From Methanohalophilus euhalobius (lineage in GTDB: Archaea; Halobacteriota; Methanosarcinia; Methanosarcinales; Methanosarcinaceae): 44,510 nt of DNA. Positions 1 to 9,846 of this stretch are shown here, piece after piece. The stretch's first letter is position 1. Every line of letters begins with the position of its first letter. The translations under genes and the position numbers were made by a program. Under the pieces are notes generated by a model. It was not told the DNA's origin. It made no database searches and saw only the letters and a list, made by a program, of their open reading frames with translations. The stretch lies in the NCBI RefSeq assembly GCF_900215215.1, contig NZ_OBDR01000014.1, positions 1-44,510 of the forward strand, given 5' to 3'.

Positions 1-201
1 TATGCTGAAATTATCCGTCAGTTTGTAACTTACAAGAGCTTTGAGCAGGTTGTTGATGTCAATTCCATTCTTTTTGTGTTTACCAAAAACTGAAGGAAGA
101 TCTAGAATTTCGTAAAGTTGGTTTACAGCCAGGACGGTTCCGATAGGAAAGCATATATTCTTGTTAGGAATAATCTCATACGTTCTTAGTTTTGATTGCA
201 T
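1..201 (-). CDS. Transposase N-terminus (partial, runs off window start)
   Basis: This is an open frame of 67 codons starting with ATG at 201 and continuing past base 1. It reads MQSKLRTYEIIPNKN at the start and ends in the window with LLKALVSYKLTDNFSI. That pattern (a short beta lead-in, then a small helical domain with 'LLKALVSYKL') resembles, from memory, the N-terminal domain of DDE transposases of the IS4/IS1634 type common in Methanosarcina. The catalytic DDE residues lie outside the window, so the family is uncertain. It sits only 48 nt beyond the stop codon of the protease gene and in the same orientation, which suggests that the insertion element ends near 240-257. Confidence 0.55.
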   Translation of the reverse strand, partial: MQSKLRTYEIIPNKNICFPIGTVLAVNQLYEILDLPSVFGKHKKNGIDINNLLKALVSYKLTDNFSI

Positions 202-235
202 TTTTACCGAATACAGCAAAGCTAAGAACACTATT

Positions 236-258
236 ATTACTTTTGACTGTCAAAGTCG
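236..258. mobile_element. Probable end of the insertion element next to the protease gene
   Basis: Between the transposase start (201) and the protease stop codon (250-252) there is no room for another gene. The protease frame ends abruptly in ...SAYGTRL, where related S1 proteases usually carry a further C-terminal strand and helix. The simplest reading is that the element boundary falls about here (plus-strand sequence CTGTCAAAGTCGGGTT near 247-262) and donates the stop codon. The other end of the element is outside the window, so no inverted repeat or target duplication could be checked. Confidence 0.35.
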
Positions 259-1344
259 GGTTCCATATGCAGAGATGATGCCTACAACCTTGTTGCGACC
301 ATAGTATGTGTAGTATACTGGTCCACCACTGTCTCCCTGTTGACATTCATTATCCATAACTTTAACTTTGTCCATGTAATGTCCAAGAATAGTTACTCCA
401 GTTAAAACTGCCTCATAGTCACCAAGTTCTACACCGCTCACACAACCTGATCTTTGCAAGTACATGGATGTTATACCACCTGAGTAATATCCATCTACAT
501 CAATAGTGTAGCCTCCTCCTACGTGAATCTTTCCAACCACATTATCGTAAGGAACGAATGCAACATCGGAGTCACTTCCAATAAGGGAAGAAGTTCCTGA
601 CTCGTTACCAACTCCTGGAAGAGGCTGGTATGTCTGTATTCCTGAAGACCAGAAACTAACATGTCCAGCGGTGACGTATCCTTTCTGGTTGTCAGAGTCT
701 CTTTCTGCAGCAAATCCAACGGTTCCAACCTGTCCAATAGTTCCATTGGTTGTTGTCATTGCAATACCTCCTATAATAGGGCGGTATTTTAAAGAATATG
801 AAGGCAAAGCTGGCCAGTCGCCAGTGGCAGGTTTTATTTGTTCATCAAGTGTAAAAATGATTGGTACATCTTTTATGCCTACTTTTCCTGCATTGTTTCG
901 AATGATTTTTGTTATTCCCGCAATGTCTTCTTCTTTTATGTTAGGATAATCCTTGTAAAGCATTACAGTAACATATCCATCAGCATCTGTACCATAGGCA
1001 ATCAGTGGACCGTTTGGATAGAAATAATCAGAGAGTTCTTTATTTTTGTTTATGTTGGTTCTAATCTGATCTAGATTGTTTACCCATTCATACACTTCTG
1101 GACCAGTTTTCAATTCAGGAATTTTTCCATAAGCTCTGAATCTATGATCAACATTTTCGGTTGCTTCTAAATCTACAGCTTTTATTGCTGGTATATCATG
1201 AAGAAGAGCATTTAATTCTGGATGTTTTCCATTTTCTGAGATGTCGTCTGGGGCACTGGATGCTCCTGCAAGTGGAACAAGCAGCATGCTCGCAACTACC
1301 ATCATCAATAGTAGTTTTTTCAGTTCAATTTTTTGTACTAACAT
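250..1344 (-). CDS. Secreted chymotrypsin-like (S1) serine protease, possibly 3'-truncated
   Basis: The 364-residue protein starts with a signal peptide: basic residues (KIELKK), a hydrophobic stretch at about 11-27, and a likely cleavage after ASSA near 31. A propeptide of about 155 residues follows, then a trypsin-fold domain from about residue 188. The catalytic triad is visible: His228 in TAGHVS, Asp260 in SDSDVAF, and Ser339 in QGDSGGPVYY. Cys301 and Cys334 could form the disulfide typical of streptogrisin-like enzymes. It is therefore predicted to be exported and to cleave extracellular proteins. Only 25 residues follow the active serine, fewer than I would expect, and a transposase begins 48 nt beyond the stop, so the C-terminal helix may be missing. 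The start has a weak purine-rich site (AAAGGAAAC) upstream. Confidence 0.85.
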   Translation of the reverse strand: MLVQKIELKKLLLMMVVASMLLVPLAGASSAPDDISENGKHPELNALLHDIPAIKAVDLEATENVDHRFRAYGKIPELKTGPEVYEWVNNLDQIRTNINKNKELSDYFYPNGPLIAYGTDADGYVTVMLYKDYPNIKEEDIAGITKIIRNNAGKVGIKDVPIIFTLDEQIKPATGDWPALPSYSLKYRPIIGGIAMTTTNGTIGQVGTVGFAAERDSDNQKGYVTAGHVSFWSSGIQTYQPLPGVGNESGTSSLIGSDSDVAFVPYDNVVGKIHVGGGYTIDVDGYYSGGITSMYLQRSGCVSGVELGDYEAVLTGVTILGHYMDKVKVMDNECQQGDSGGPVYYTYYGRNKVVGIISAYGTRL

Positions 1345-1960
1345 TTTGTTTCCTTTGTTTCTTTACTCCAAAAACCTTGTCAAGTAAAGCTTAAATATTT
1401 ACAAAGCTTGTCAAAAAGGCCTTTGGGCACATGGAGTTCAGTTGATATTTCGAAGTTGATCTGAACTCCATCTTTCAAAGGAAATGAGGTTATAATATAT
1501 ATCATTTTGTAAAAATTTCTCGATATAATTATTATTTTATATTTAAATAACTTCTATTTTAGTTTTTATGATTATATTCTAGATTTTGTGAATGCGTGTT
1601 TTTAGTATGTTCTTTTTGTGAATTAAACAATGGCACTTTTGCTCTAGACTAAAGTTCAACTAGTATAAACATGGCACTCCAAAGCGAGTAATACCTTTGT
1701 ATCGACGAATCATTAAATTATTATTGTGAACTAATTTTGGTTTTTAGTAACTATTATTTATATTAGATAATTGTAAATAAGATATACTCAGCATTTATAA
1801 TATGAACAACTAAAGTAAAAAGGCGGATTTGTCACCCAGAAGCCAAATAGGGTTTCAAACAGTAAGATTTATGTGCTTTTCCCTGATTGAGTTAAGAAAT
1901 ACTTATACTGCATAAAATACAAACCTCACATAAAGAAAAAAAAGAGAACGAGGTAACAAT
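1345..1960. other. AT-rich intergenic region, no gene seen
   Basis: This stretch of about 615 bases contains no convincing coding frame on either strand. On the minus strand a TATA-like element (TAAATATTTAAGC, about 1390-1402) lies some 50 nt upstream of the protease start and probably drives it. On the plus strand, AATACTTATAC near 1898-1908 is a plausible TATA box for the hypothetical gene starting at 1961. The middle part is unusually AT-rich and looks like decayed or non-coding spacer. Confidence 0.5.
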
Positions 1961-2362
1961 ATGGAAGAAATTGACCTTTATCTGAATAAAATCAATGATT
2001 GCACAATAACACCTTCTGATATAGACCTGATTATTAAAATGCTCAATGAGGATACCAAGAAGGGAAGAATCAAAGCCACAAAGGAAGATATTCAATGGTT
2101 TGAAATATACAAGTTTGGTCTGGAAGAACTCGAACTTGAAAAAAGTGGCGAATCTAAGATGCAGGTGGGGGACTGGAGAAATAACCTCAATTACAGCAAG
2201 GCCAGGTTCTTTGTGGATGAAATGGATGAATTGGGCCTGATTGAAAACGTCTCATGGCATACTCAGGGAGTAGTCATATTTGACATCAAGAATACAGATG
2301 TCTACAGGATTCATCTCTTTAAGAAAATAAAGAATGCCCTGTGTGAACTGTACGGCCTGTAA
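1961..2362 (+). CDS. Hypothetical protein, 133 aa
   Basis: I do not recognise this protein. It is a soluble, acidic protein with a helical, charged N-terminal half and a C-terminal half that looks like a small alpha/beta domain (RFFVDEMDELGLIENVSW, then VVIFDIKNTDVYRIHLF). There is no signal peptide or membrane segment. The start is well supported by a Shine-Dalgarno sequence GAGGT about 7 nt upstream (near 1949-1953). The gene stands alone, convergent with the tRNA-Arg gene 21 nt beyond its TAA stop. The middle segment MDELGLIENVSW could belong to a winged-helix or regulatory domain, but this is only an impression. Confidence 0.7.
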   Translation: MEEIDLYLNKINDCTITPSDIDLIIKMLNEDTKKGRIKATKEDIQWFEIYKFGLEELELEKSGESKMQVGDWRNNLNYSKARFFVDEMDELGLIENVSWHTQGVVIFDIKNTDVYRIHLFKKIKNALCELYGL

Positions 2363-2382
2363 AAACAGGCATCTCTTTTTTA

Positions 2383-2454
2383 AGGACCTGCCGGGAATCG
2401 AACCCGGGTTCTAAGCTCCGGAGGCTAAAGTGATATCCTCTACACTACAGGCCC
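2383..2454 (-). tRNA. tRNA-Arg (anticodon CCG)
   Basis: The minus strand folds as a tRNA. The acceptor stem is GGGCCTG paired with CAGGTCC (one G-U), the D arm is GTGT/TCAC, and the anticodon loop CTCCGGA has anticodon CCG. The T arm is CCGGG-TTCGAAT-CCCGG. The anticodon stem contains one T-T mismatch. No 3' CCA is encoded. A TATA-like element (AACTATATATCC, about 2484-2495) lies about 35 nt upstream. It reads CGG codons for arginine. Confidence 0.88.
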
Positions 2455-2570
2455 ACCAGATTTGCTTTTATTGAGTAAAGATGGATATATAGTTTATCCT
2501 GACAAAGAAGTGAGATTTCTGGTCGGACAGTACAAGTACAAATGGCCTTCACTTATGCTTGGGAAAGCAA

Positions 2571-2771
2571 TCATTCCTCAGACACAGAGTAATAACACCT
2601 TTTAGGGGAACATACAAGTCCTTTTTTCTTAAGTTTGGTTATTGTCTTGCTGACCACTTTCTTATCAATATCTGTAGCTTCGGCAACTTCACCGGATCGC
2701 ATAGGTTTTCCGCTTTCTTTTAATGCACTATAGACCTTACCTTCGGTTTCATCCTCTATTTCTTCTGACAT
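2571..2771 (-). CDS. Small winged-helix DNA-binding protein, 66 aa
   Basis: This short protein looks like a single MarR/ArsR-type helix-turn-helix: YSALKESGKPMRSGEVAEATDIDKKVVSKTITKLKKKGLV, followed by a short wing (CSPKRCYYSVSEE). The recognition helix is rich in Lys, consistent with DNA binding, but it could instead mediate protein contacts. I chose ATG at 2771 rather than the upstream GTG at 2780, because the GTG is part of a Shine-Dalgarno-like GTGATC three bases before the ATG. It is monocistronic, with the str operon terminator on its other side. The target is unknown. Confidence 0.75.
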   Translation of the reverse strand: MSEEIEDETEGKVYSALKESGKPMRSGEVAEATDIDKKVVSKTITKLKKKGLVCSPKRCYYSVSEE

Positions 2772-2840
2772 ATAGATCACTCAGGATAAGAAGTAAATTT
2801 AATAAATATAATTAACGGTGTGAAAATGTGCAGGAATAGA

Positions 2841-2886
2841 GAATTAGCAATTAATTAAAAACAAAAGAAAGAGAGGGAAATTTCCC

Positions 2887-2888
<2 letters not shown>
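2841..2888 (-). terminator. Terminator of the rpo-str operon
   Basis: A perfect 16-bp palindrome, GAGGGAAATTTCCCTC (2873-2888), is followed on the minus strand by a T-rich run (CTTTCTTTTGTTTTTAATTAATT). It includes part of the rpsJ stop codon, so the last codon and the terminator overlap. Archaeal termination relies mainly on the T-rich tract; the palindrome may add mRNA 3'-end stability. Confidence 0.65.
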
Positions 2889-3201
<313 letters not shown>

Positions 3202-3233
3202 TCATTCCCCCTAAAAAGGGTAAAATTGAGTGT

Positions 3234-4502
3234 TTACTTTTTCTCTTTAACACTCATGCACATACCGGCAGCGATGGTCATACCCATATCACGGATAGCG
3301 AACCTTCCGAGCTGTGGGATTTCCTTGACAGGTTCAATGACCATTGGCCTTGTTGGCTTGACTGTTATGATTGCTGCGTCACCAGCCTTAATGAAGGTTG
3401 GATTTTCTTCTTTGACCTGACCGGATTTTGGATCCAGTTTCTTGTCAATGGACATCAGTGTACAGGCAGTCTGGGTCGTGTGGCAGTGGAATACAGGTGT
3501 GTAACCGATTGTGATTGCGGATGGATGTTGCAGAACAACAACCTGACCTGTGAATTCATCAGCGACTGTTGGTGGATTCTTGGATTCACCACAGACATCC
3601 CCACGCCTGACATCGGCTTTACCGACACCCCTGACGTTCCATCCGATATTGTCACCGGGTCTGGCTTCGTTTGCTTCTTCGTGGTGCATCTCAATAGACT
3701 TTACTTCACCGCTTGCTCCACTTGGCATGAATGTGACCATCTGGCCTTTCTTCATTACACCGGTTTCTACACGACCTACAGGTACTGTACCGATACCGGA
3801 AATTGTGTATGCATCCTGTACAGGTACACGGAGAGGCAGATCGTCTGGAGCTTCTGGAAGTTTCAGACTGTTCAGGCACTCGAGGATAGTTGGACCATTG
3901 TACCATGGAGTATTGGAACTGTTCTTAGATACATTGTCACCTTCAAAGGCAGAGGTTGGAATGAATGGGACATCTGCAGCCTTGAAACCAACCATACCCA
4001 GAAGTTCGGATACGTCCTTTTTGACCTGGTTGTACTTGTCCTCACTGTAGTCAGTTGCATCCATCTTATTGACAGCGATAATGAGCTGGTTGATACCGAG
4101 GGTCCTGGAAAGGAAAACGTGTTCCTTTGTCTGTGCCATTACACCGTCTGTTGCTGCTACCACAAGGACTGCGGCATCTGCCTGGGATGCACCGGTGATC
4201 ATGTTCTTAACGAAGTCACGGTGACCTGGACAATCCACGATTGTAAAGTAGTACTTGTCGGTGTCAAACCTCTTGTGGGCGATATCAATAGTGATACCCC
4301 TCTCACGTTCTTCTTTGAGAGAGTCCATTACCCATGCGAAGGCAAAGGATTCTTTTCCTTTCTCTTTTGCTTCTTCCCTGAATTTGTCGATAACGTGCTG
4401 TGGGATAGCACCGGTTTCGTACATGAGCCTACCGACAAGGGTGGACTTTCCGTGGTCGATGTGACCGATAACTGCTAAGTTCATATGTGGTTTGTCTGCC
4501 AT
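3234..4502 (-). CDS. tuf: Translation elongation factor EF-1 alpha
   Basis: The 422-residue GTPase delivers aminoacyl-tRNA to the ribosome. The G domain shows G1 GHIDHGKS (about 13-20), the switch motif RGITID, G3 DCPGHRDF and G4 NKMD. Domains II and III follow, with [12 protein letters not shown] and the C-terminal [15 protein letters not shown]. The length is normal for archaea. The ATG at 4502 has a good site (AAGGAGAA) upstream. It lies 112 nt after EF-2, and that gap contains a TATA-like element and an inverted repeat, so tuf may have its own promoter in addition to readthrough from fusA. Confidence 0.98.
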   Translation of the reverse strand: MADKPHMNLAVIGHIDHGKSTLVGRLMYETGAIPQHVIDKFREEAKEKGKESFAFAWVMDSLKEERERGITIDIAHKRFDTDKYYFTIVDCPGHRDFVKNMITGASQADAAVLVVAATDGVMAQTKEHVFLSRTLGINQLIIAVNKMDATDYSEDKYNQVKKDVSELLGMVGFKAADVPFIPTSAFEGDNVSKNSSNTPWYNGPTILECLNSLKLPEAPDDLPLRVPVQDAYTISGIGTVPVGRVETGVMKKGQMVTFMPSGASGEVKSIEMHHEEANEARPGDNIGWNVRGVGKADVRRGDVCGESKNPPTVADEFTGQVVVLQHPSAITIGYTPVFHCHTTQTACTLMSIDKKLDPKSGQVKEENPTFIKAGDAAIITVKPTRPMVIEPVKEIPQLGRFAIRDMGMTIAAGMCMSVKEKK

Positions 4503-4574
4503 ATATCGATTCTCCTTCTAATTTGATGTTATTATAGGGTTTTTTGTCTGTAATAGTCGTTAATAGGTTTAAAT

Positions 4575-4595
4575 CTTTCTAACGACATTAGAAAG
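4575..4595. promoter_or_regulatory. Inverted repeat beside the tuf promoter region
   Basis: A perfect 8-bp inverted repeat with a 5-nt loop (CTTTCTAA-CGACA-TTAGAAAG) lies between fusA and tuf. On the minus strand it is followed immediately by ATTTAAACC, a possible TATA box about 70-75 nt upstream of the tuf start codon. It may be an operator, or a 3'-end hairpin of the fusA message. Confidence 0.4.
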
Positions 4596-4614
4596 TAAGA
4601 AGGGGATTCCCTCC

Positions 4615-6807
4615 TCACATACTAAGGAAATCTTCAGGCTGCGGGACGCCTGCCTTGAGACCTTTCCTTTCTCTTATCTCATTAACTATCTCTGTAACCA
4701 TATTGGCAGGCAGAGACTCAAATCCTGCAAATTCAGTACTCCACATGGCACGTCCTTCGGTTGCAGAACGTATGTCACCTGCAAATCCAAAAAGTTCTGA
4801 TACCGGAGCCTTGGATTCGATCACTGTAGTGTCACCTTCAGATGTCATGTTCAATATGATTCCGCGACGACCCTGTATTTCTTTGGTTGCGCCGCCCATC
4901 TGTTCCTGTGGCACCTGGATAAATACTTTCTGGTACGGTTCGAAGAGAACATCTCCTGCCAGAAGCATTGCCGCCTGGATAGCCTGTCTTGATGCAGGAA
5001 TTACCTGTGCAGGACCACGGTGGACAGCATCTTCGTGGAGCTTGGCATCCATGAGTTTGACTTTTACACCCATGCATGGTTCCCTGGCAAGAGGACCTTC
5101 TTTCATAACCTCTGTGAAACCTTCAAGAATTAATTCCATTGTTTCGTTCAGGTACTGAATACCCTTGGTCATGTCAAGGAAGATATTGCTTTCATAAATA
5201 TCTACAAGGCCTTTGGCCTCTTCCTTGCTCATACCGGCATTCATAAGCAGTTCCCTTCTTTCAAGTTCAGGCATCCTCATGTTGATTTCGCCGTCCTTGA
5301 TAAGCTTGATGATTTCAGGGTCAAGTGGCTCAATCTCGATATAGAACCTGTTATGCCTGTTAGGGGACTTTCCTTCAACAGGACCTGCATGAGATTTTAC
5401 AGATTCACGGTAAACAACGATTGGAGGGGTGGTAGTGATTTCTACACCCTTATCACGTTCAATCCTGTGACCTATGACTTCAAGGTGTAACTCACCCATT
5501 CCTGCAAGAAGATGCTCACCGGTTTCTTCGTCAAGTTTTATTTGAAGAGTTGGATCCTCTTTAGCTACCTGACGCAAGACCTCTACCAATTTTGGAAGAT
5601 CCTTCATATGTTTGGCTTCAACAGCCACTGTTACTACAGGTTCACTTGCATGCTGGATGCTTTCAAATGGCACCATATCTTCCAGGGTGGTGACAGTAGA
5701 ACCTACAATAGCATCCTTGAGACCCGTCACAGCGGCAATATTGCCTGCAGGAATCTTTTCCACTTCCAGCCTTTCAGGACCCATAAACACACCGACCTGC
5801 TGAATCCTGTTTTTGGCGGTTGTTCCTGAAACGTTAACCTCCATACCTCTGGTTAAAGAGCCACTGAAGAGTCTTCCTGTAGCAACTTCACCTGCATGCG
5901 GGTCCATTGCAATATCGGTAACCATGAAAGCAAGATCTCCATTTGCATCGGCGTCTTTCATAGCCTTGCCTATTTCAGAGGTTTTATCGCCATGCCAGAT
6001 GGCACCGACACGCCCTTCCTGTGCCTCGATCGGACTTGGAAGGTGCCTGATTACCATATCGTTGACTGCTTCATGGAGAGGACATTTTTCAGCAAGTGTC
6101 TTCATATCTTCATTGCGGCAGTATTCATAAACGTCATTGAAACTTACACCGGTCTTCTGCATCATTGGAACACTGATTGCCCAGTTATAAAGAGCTGAAC
6201 CGAATGCAACAGTACCGCCTGCAGCATCGATTTTCCAGCCGGCCTTATAACGTTCCTCATTCATACCTTTGATGAGTTTGTTAACAAGATCAATAAGCTT
6301 CCCGAGACGCATCTGCATTTCCTGTCCGCCTTCCTGAAGTTCATTGATCAGACGATCAACTTTGTTAATGAAAAGTACAGGTCTTACGTGTTCCTTAAGT
6401 GCCTGTCTCAGAACAGTCTCAGTCTGTGGCATTGTGCCTTCAACAGCATCTATTACAACAACAGCACCATCCACTGCACGCATGGCACGTGTAACATCGC
6501 CACCGAAGTCAACGTGACCGGGGGTGTCTATGAGGTTAATGAGGTATTCATTGTTATCATATTCGTGCACCATTGAAACGTTAGCTGAATCAATGGTAAT
6601 ACCTCTTTCCTGTTCTTCCTCATCAGAGTCCATGAAAAGTTGCCTTCCGGCAAGGTCCTGAGAAATCATCCCTGCACCTGCCAGAAGATTATCTGATAAA
6701 GTGGTTTTACCATGATCGATGTGTGCTACAATACCGATATTTCGGATCATATCGGGATTACTCATAAGCGCTTTTACACGCTCTACCATTTTTTTCCTTC
6801 GTCCCAT
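4615..6807 (-). CDS. fusA: Translation elongation factor EF-2
   Basis: This 730-residue translocase GTPase has the archaeal EF-2 N-terminus [12 protein letters not shown]1 AHIDHGKTT at about 28-36, [18 protein letters not shown] and NKVDRL. Near the C-terminus, His596 in [15 protein letters not shown] is the position modified to diphthamide in archaeal and eukaryal EF-2. All five domains appear to be present, so the length is complete. The gene sits between rpsG (37 nt gap) and tuf. Two in-frame ATGs (6807 and 6789) are possible; I kept the first because archaeal homologues include GRRKK. Confidence 0.98.
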   Translation of the reverse strand: MGRRKKMVERVKALMSNPDMIRNIGIVAHIDHGKTTLSDNLLAGAGMISQDLAGRQLFMDSDEEEQERGITIDSANVSMVHEYDNNEYLINLIDTPGHVDFGGDVTRAMRAVDGAVVVIDAVEGTMPQTETVLRQALKEHVRPVLFINKVDRLINELQEGGQEMQMRLGKLIDLVNKLIKGMNEERYKAGWKIDAAGGTVAFGSALYNWAISVPMMQKTGVSFNDVYEYCRNEDMKTLAEKCPLHEAVNDMVIRHLPSPIEAQEGRVGAIWHGDKTSEIGKAMKDADANGDLAFMVTDIAMDPHAGEVATGRLFSGSLTRGMEVNVSGTTAKNRIQQVGVFMGPERLEVEKIPAGNIAAVTGLKDAIVGSTVTTLEDMVPFESIQHASEPVVTVAVEAKHMKDLPKLVEVLRQVAKEDPTLQIKLDEETGEHLLAGMGELHLEVIGHRIERDKGVEITTTPPIVVYRESVKSHAGPVEGKSPNRHNRFYIEIEPLDPEIIKLIKDGEINMRMPELERRELLMNAGMSKEEAKGLVDIYESNIFLDMTKGIQYLNETMELILEGFTEVMKEGPLAREPCMGVKVKLMDAKLHEDAVHRGPAQVIPASRQAIQAAMLLAGDVLFEPYQKVFIQVPQEQMGGATKEIQGRRGIILNMTSEGDTTVIESKAPVSELFGFAGDIRSATEGRAMWSTEFAGFESLPANMVTEIVNEIRERKGLKAGVPQPEDFLSM

Positions 6808-6844
6808 AACTACAACCTACGCAGTAATTCACTATAATACAAGA

Positions 6845-7405
6845 TTAACGTGCAGCCTTTGCAACCCTTTCTTTTGCATCTTTCCTGTTCACAGAGAAGC
6901 ACTTTGCATCCCCGTTTGATGCTGCGATAAGTTCTGTCGCAAGACAGCTGGCAAATGAACGTTTGGATTTGAAAGATGTCTGCTTGGTACCCATAGCAAT
7001 ATACCTCAGTGCAGAATCAACTCTTCTCTGAGGTGCGGTATCCACCGCTTTTGGTACAGAGATTCCACCGTATTTAAGGCGTACTACCTCTTCCCTTGGA
7101 CCAGTATGGGAAATTGCCTCAACAAGTACCTGAACAGGATTTTTGTCCGTTTTGGAATGGATAATATCAAAAGCTTCCTTTACAGCAGTCATTGTGCACT
7201 GCTTCTTACCTGTATTCTCCTCTCCACGCATCAGATTGGTAATAAGTCTTTCAACAATTGAAAGATCGGACTTATTGAACTGCTGTCTTGCGTGCCTGCC
7301 GCCTGTATTGGGAATTGCAATTGGATCGACATTCACATACCTTCTGAGACCGGGGTCGGCCACTTCAACCTCAGTCATATCCCATTTACCGAATAATTTA
7401 TTCAT
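6845..7405 (-). CDS. rps7: 30S ribosomal protein S7 (uS7)
   Basis: The 186-residue protein is archaeal S7, which organises the 30S head and contacts the E-site tRNA. Diagnostic stretches are [20 protein letters not shown] near 26-45, [19 protein letters not shown], and the C-terminal [13 protein letters not shown]...[14 protein letters not shown] Shine-Dalgarno GGAGATAA precedes the ATG. It starts 5 nt after rpsL, implying tight coupling. Confidence 0.97.
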   Translation of the reverse strand: MNKLFGKWDMTEVEVADPGLRRYVNVDPIAIPNTGGRHARQQFNKSDLSIVERLITNLMRGEENTGKKQCTMTAVKEAFDIIHSKTDKNPVQVLVEAISHTGPREEVVRLKYGGISVPKAVDTAPQRRVDSALRYIAMGTKQTSFKSKRSFASCLATELIAASNGDAKCFSVNRKDAKERVAKAAR

Positions 7406-7410
7406 AAGAA

Positions 7411-7839
7411 TTATCTCCTTGGCTTCTCCTTTTTGCCGATGACCATCTCGTTCAAACTGACGTTATTAACAGCTGTGACCTTAAAGCGCACACCGGGAAT
7501 ATCACCCTTTGCACCACCCATGCGTCCACCAATTCTTTCCACTGTTATTTCGTCATGTTCATCAATGAAATTGATGGCACCGTCCCCGGGACAGAAAGCA
7601 GTTGCCTGCCTACCGTTCTTGATCAATTGAATCCTTACACATTTCCTGATAGCAGAGTTGGGCTGTTTGGCTTCAATACCTACCTTTTCCAGCACAATAC
7701 CGCGCCCCTGAGGAGCTCCTGATAAAGGATCAGACTTTACATTCAGTCCAAGGGTTCGCCTGCTGTAGCGAGTATCTTTCCACCTTGCATTTTTACGTGC
7801 CGCTTTAAGTTTATGAGCTGCATATTTTCCATTTGTCAT
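7411..7839 (-). CDS. rps12: 30S ribosomal protein S12 (uS12)
   Basis: The 142-residue protein is archaeal/eukaryal-type S12 (S23e), part of the decoding centre. The conserved [15 protein letters not shown] loop (about residues 59-73) and [10 protein letters not shown] near the C-terminus are present. The site GGAGGATACTAA directly precedes ATG. It follows the NusA-like gene by about 42 nt and is followed by rpsG after 5 nt, as expected of an archaeal str operon. Confidence 0.97.
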   Translation of the reverse strand: MTNGKYAAHKLKAARKNARWKDTRYSRRTLGLNVKSDPLSGAPQGRGIVLEKVGIEAKQPNSAIRKCVRIQLIKNGRQATAFCPGDGAINFIDEHDEITVERIGGRMGGAKGDIPGVRFKVTAVNNVSLNEMVIGKKEKPRR

Positions 7840-7881
7840 TTAGTATCCTCCAATAGATGAGTTAAATATTTGAAACCCGGA

Positions 7882-8307
7882 TTATTGTAATATTAAATCT
7901 TCGATATCATGATGACGGTTTACAATCCGTTTTATCTTATCAATATTTCGACCGCTTTTCCCGATGGCCAGACCTTTATTCATACTGGAAACCTCAACAT
8001 AGGCAACCTTTTTATCGTTCTTATCGCTGATTTCTACAGATTCTGTAGGAATTGTGCCAAATACGTTCTTGATGAAGGTTACCGGATCATCGGAATACTC
8101 TATTAAATCCACCTGCTTGTCGACTGCTTTTTTGAAGCGGTTAATATTATCTCCATGCTTCCCGATTGCAGCACCCATATCGCCATTGTTGACCACGCAG
8201 ATAATTCGATCATCGTCTATAAGACAATCCTTAATGGATGCCCCGGTCATACTTTCAAACAGGGCTATATATCTGATAGCATCTGTTGAAAGTTTGATAT
8301 CACTCAA
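7882..8307 (-). CDS. nusA: NusA-like transcription factor (two KH domains)
   Basis: The 141-residue protein corresponds to the archaeal short NusA, which contains only the two KH RNA-binding domains. The KH signatures are GAAIGKHGDNINRFKKAV (about 52-69) and GLAIGKSGRNIDKIKRIV (about 113-130). Bacterial NusA also has an N-terminal RNAP-binding and S1 domain, which are absent here as in all archaea. I use the TTG at 8307 as start: a GAGGGTG site lies about 8 nt upstream and no ATG/GTG fits better. Its place between rpl30e and rpsL is conserved. Confidence 0.93.
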   Translation of the reverse strand: MSDIKLSTDAIRYIALFESMTGASIKDCLIDDDRIICVVNNGDMGAAIGKHGDNINRFKKAVDKQVDLIEYSDDPVTFIKNVFGTIPTESVEISDKNDKKVAYVEVSSMNKGLAIGKSGRNIDKIKRIVNRHHDIEDLILQ

Positions 8308-8326
8308 AAATAAAACACCCTCTATT

Positions 8327-8614
8327 TTAAACTAATCCTATAATATCAGATTCACCAGCATCAACGATTGCCATGGTGGTGATAGTGTACGGTTTACCAC
8401 AAACAGTGCCAAGATCCATACTTGAACCTGCGTATTTCAGTACTGGTAAATCTGTTTCCTCGATTTTTTCCCTGATGTATGCCGGGCAGTTTGCAGAAAC
8501 TACTACCATTTTTGCATCTCCGTTTGTAGCTACATCAATGGTCCTGTTTGCCCCGACCACAACATTTCCTGTCCTAATGACTTTAAGCAATGCCTTATCA
8601 ACATTAATATCCAT
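8327..8614 (-). CDS. rpl30e: 50S ribosomal protein L30e (eL30)
   Basis: This protein of 95 residues belongs to the L7Ae/L30e family and binds kink-turn [29 protein letters not shown] and [23 protein letters not shown] are typical, and the Leu/Gly-rich core [19 protein letters not shown] is complete. I start at ATG 8614 instead of the in-frame TTG at 8623, because the GGTTGATC just upstream acts as the ribosome-binding site. In archaea it is regularly found in this operon between rpoA'' and nusA. Confidence 0.94.
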   Translation of the reverse strand: MDINVDKALLKVIRTGNVVVGANRTIDVATNGDAKMVVVSANCPAYIREKIEETDLPVLKYAGSSMDLGTVCGKPYTITTMAIVDAGESDIIGLV

Positions 8615-8688
8615 ATAGATCAACCCTTTTGAATTTAAGATTGGTACTTTAATACCTGATTCCTTATATCTAGTTTCTGGTTACAGTT

Positions 8689-9846
8689 TCATCCCTGTAG
8701 AGGATTTCTGGAAACGAGATGAACATCTCCTGTTCCGAGTTTGATTGGCTGGCCGACAATAATATTCTCAGTAACACCACTCAATTCATCAACCTCTCCA
8801 CGCAAACCTGCATCAAGCAAATGATTTACGGTTACTTCGAAAGCCGCACGTGCAAACACACTGGCTTTTTCACCGGATATTCCATGACGACCTATCTGTT
8901 TTACTTCACCGTCACAGGACATTATATCCGCCACCAACATAATATGCCTCACATCAACTTCAAGACCCTGTTCACGCAGGGTATCTGTAGCCTCTTTGAT
9001 TATTGCATTTCTTGCAGCTTCGATACCAAAGACCTCATAGATCTCCCCAATGTTATTGGTGCTTGTCCTTGTGGGATCTATACCATCAATTTCAAGGACT
9101 TTCTTGAGTTCGGAACCTTCTGTATAGAGCCTGTATTCACCATCCTCTTTTCTGACAACTACTCTCTTGATGCCATCAATACCCTTCAATGTAATGGTAT
9201 TGATCTTCTTTGCAAGCTGTAATAGCTCACGATAGGAGGGTTCTTTCAGTTTTATAAGAAGCTGGTTGGAAACTTCACTGGCCTGAACAACGGAAACACC
9301 AAGACCATGCTCAAGTTTTTCCATTACCGATTCAATACCTACTTCCCTTTTATTCATGGCCTTTTCATTCAAATCAATAACAAGCTGCATGTTAGAAAGA
9401 TCAGTAGTGACATCGGCAAGGTGCTCAACATGCGTAGCTTCAATCATCCAGGCAATCTTGTTTGCAAACTCCCTGTCTTCGAGATACTCATTGTCAAGAT
9501 GGACGGTCATCATTGGTGTACTGGGACGTTTACGTGCATCAACAATCTCAATCAACCTGGGCAAACCCAGTGTAACATTGATCTCAGCCACACCAGCATA
9601 GTGGAAAGTACGCATTGTCATCTGTGTACCTGGCTCACCGATCGACTGTGCAGAAATAACACCTACAGCTTCACAGGGTTCCACGCAGGATTTATCATAA
9701 GTTTCCAGGAGTTTTTCAATAATTTCCTCCATCTGCTTCTTATTTACACTCGCCTTAACCGAATCACTAATAAGAGTCTGCTTTACATCACTGGGAAGAG
9801 GTAAGTCTTTGACCATACCTTCAATTGTTGCTTCCTGAAGTACCAT
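8689..9846 (-). CDS. rpoA2: DNA-directed RNA polymerase subunit A''
   Basis: The 385-residue protein is the C-terminal part of the largest RNAP subunit, split in archaea. It contains the trigger loop region: [27 protein letters not shown] at about 62-88, then [12 protein letters not shown]. The C-terminus [32 protein letters not shown] is characteristic. The ATG directly follows the rpoA' TAA, and the rpoA' 3' end supplies a perfect GGAGGTGA site, so the two halves are made together. Full length. Confidence 0.98.
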   Translation of the reverse strand: MVLQEATIEGMVKDLPLPSDVKQTLISDSVKASVNKKQMEEIIEKLLETYDKSCVEPCEAVGVISAQSIGEPGTQMTMRTFHYAGVAEINVTLGLPRLIEIVDARKRPSTPMMTVHLDNEYLEDREFANKIAWMIEATHVEHLADVTTDLSNMQLVIDLNEKAMNKREVGIESVMEKLEHGLGVSVVQASEVSNQLLIKLKEPSYRELLQLAKKINTITLKGIDGIKRVVVRKEDGEYRLYTEGSELKKVLEIDGIDPTRTSTNNIGEIYEVFGIEAARNAIIKEATDTLREQGLEVDVRHIMLVADIMSCDGEVKQIGRHGISGEKASVFARAAFEVTVNHLLDAGLRGEVDELSGVTENIIVGQPIKLGTGDVHLVSRNPLQG

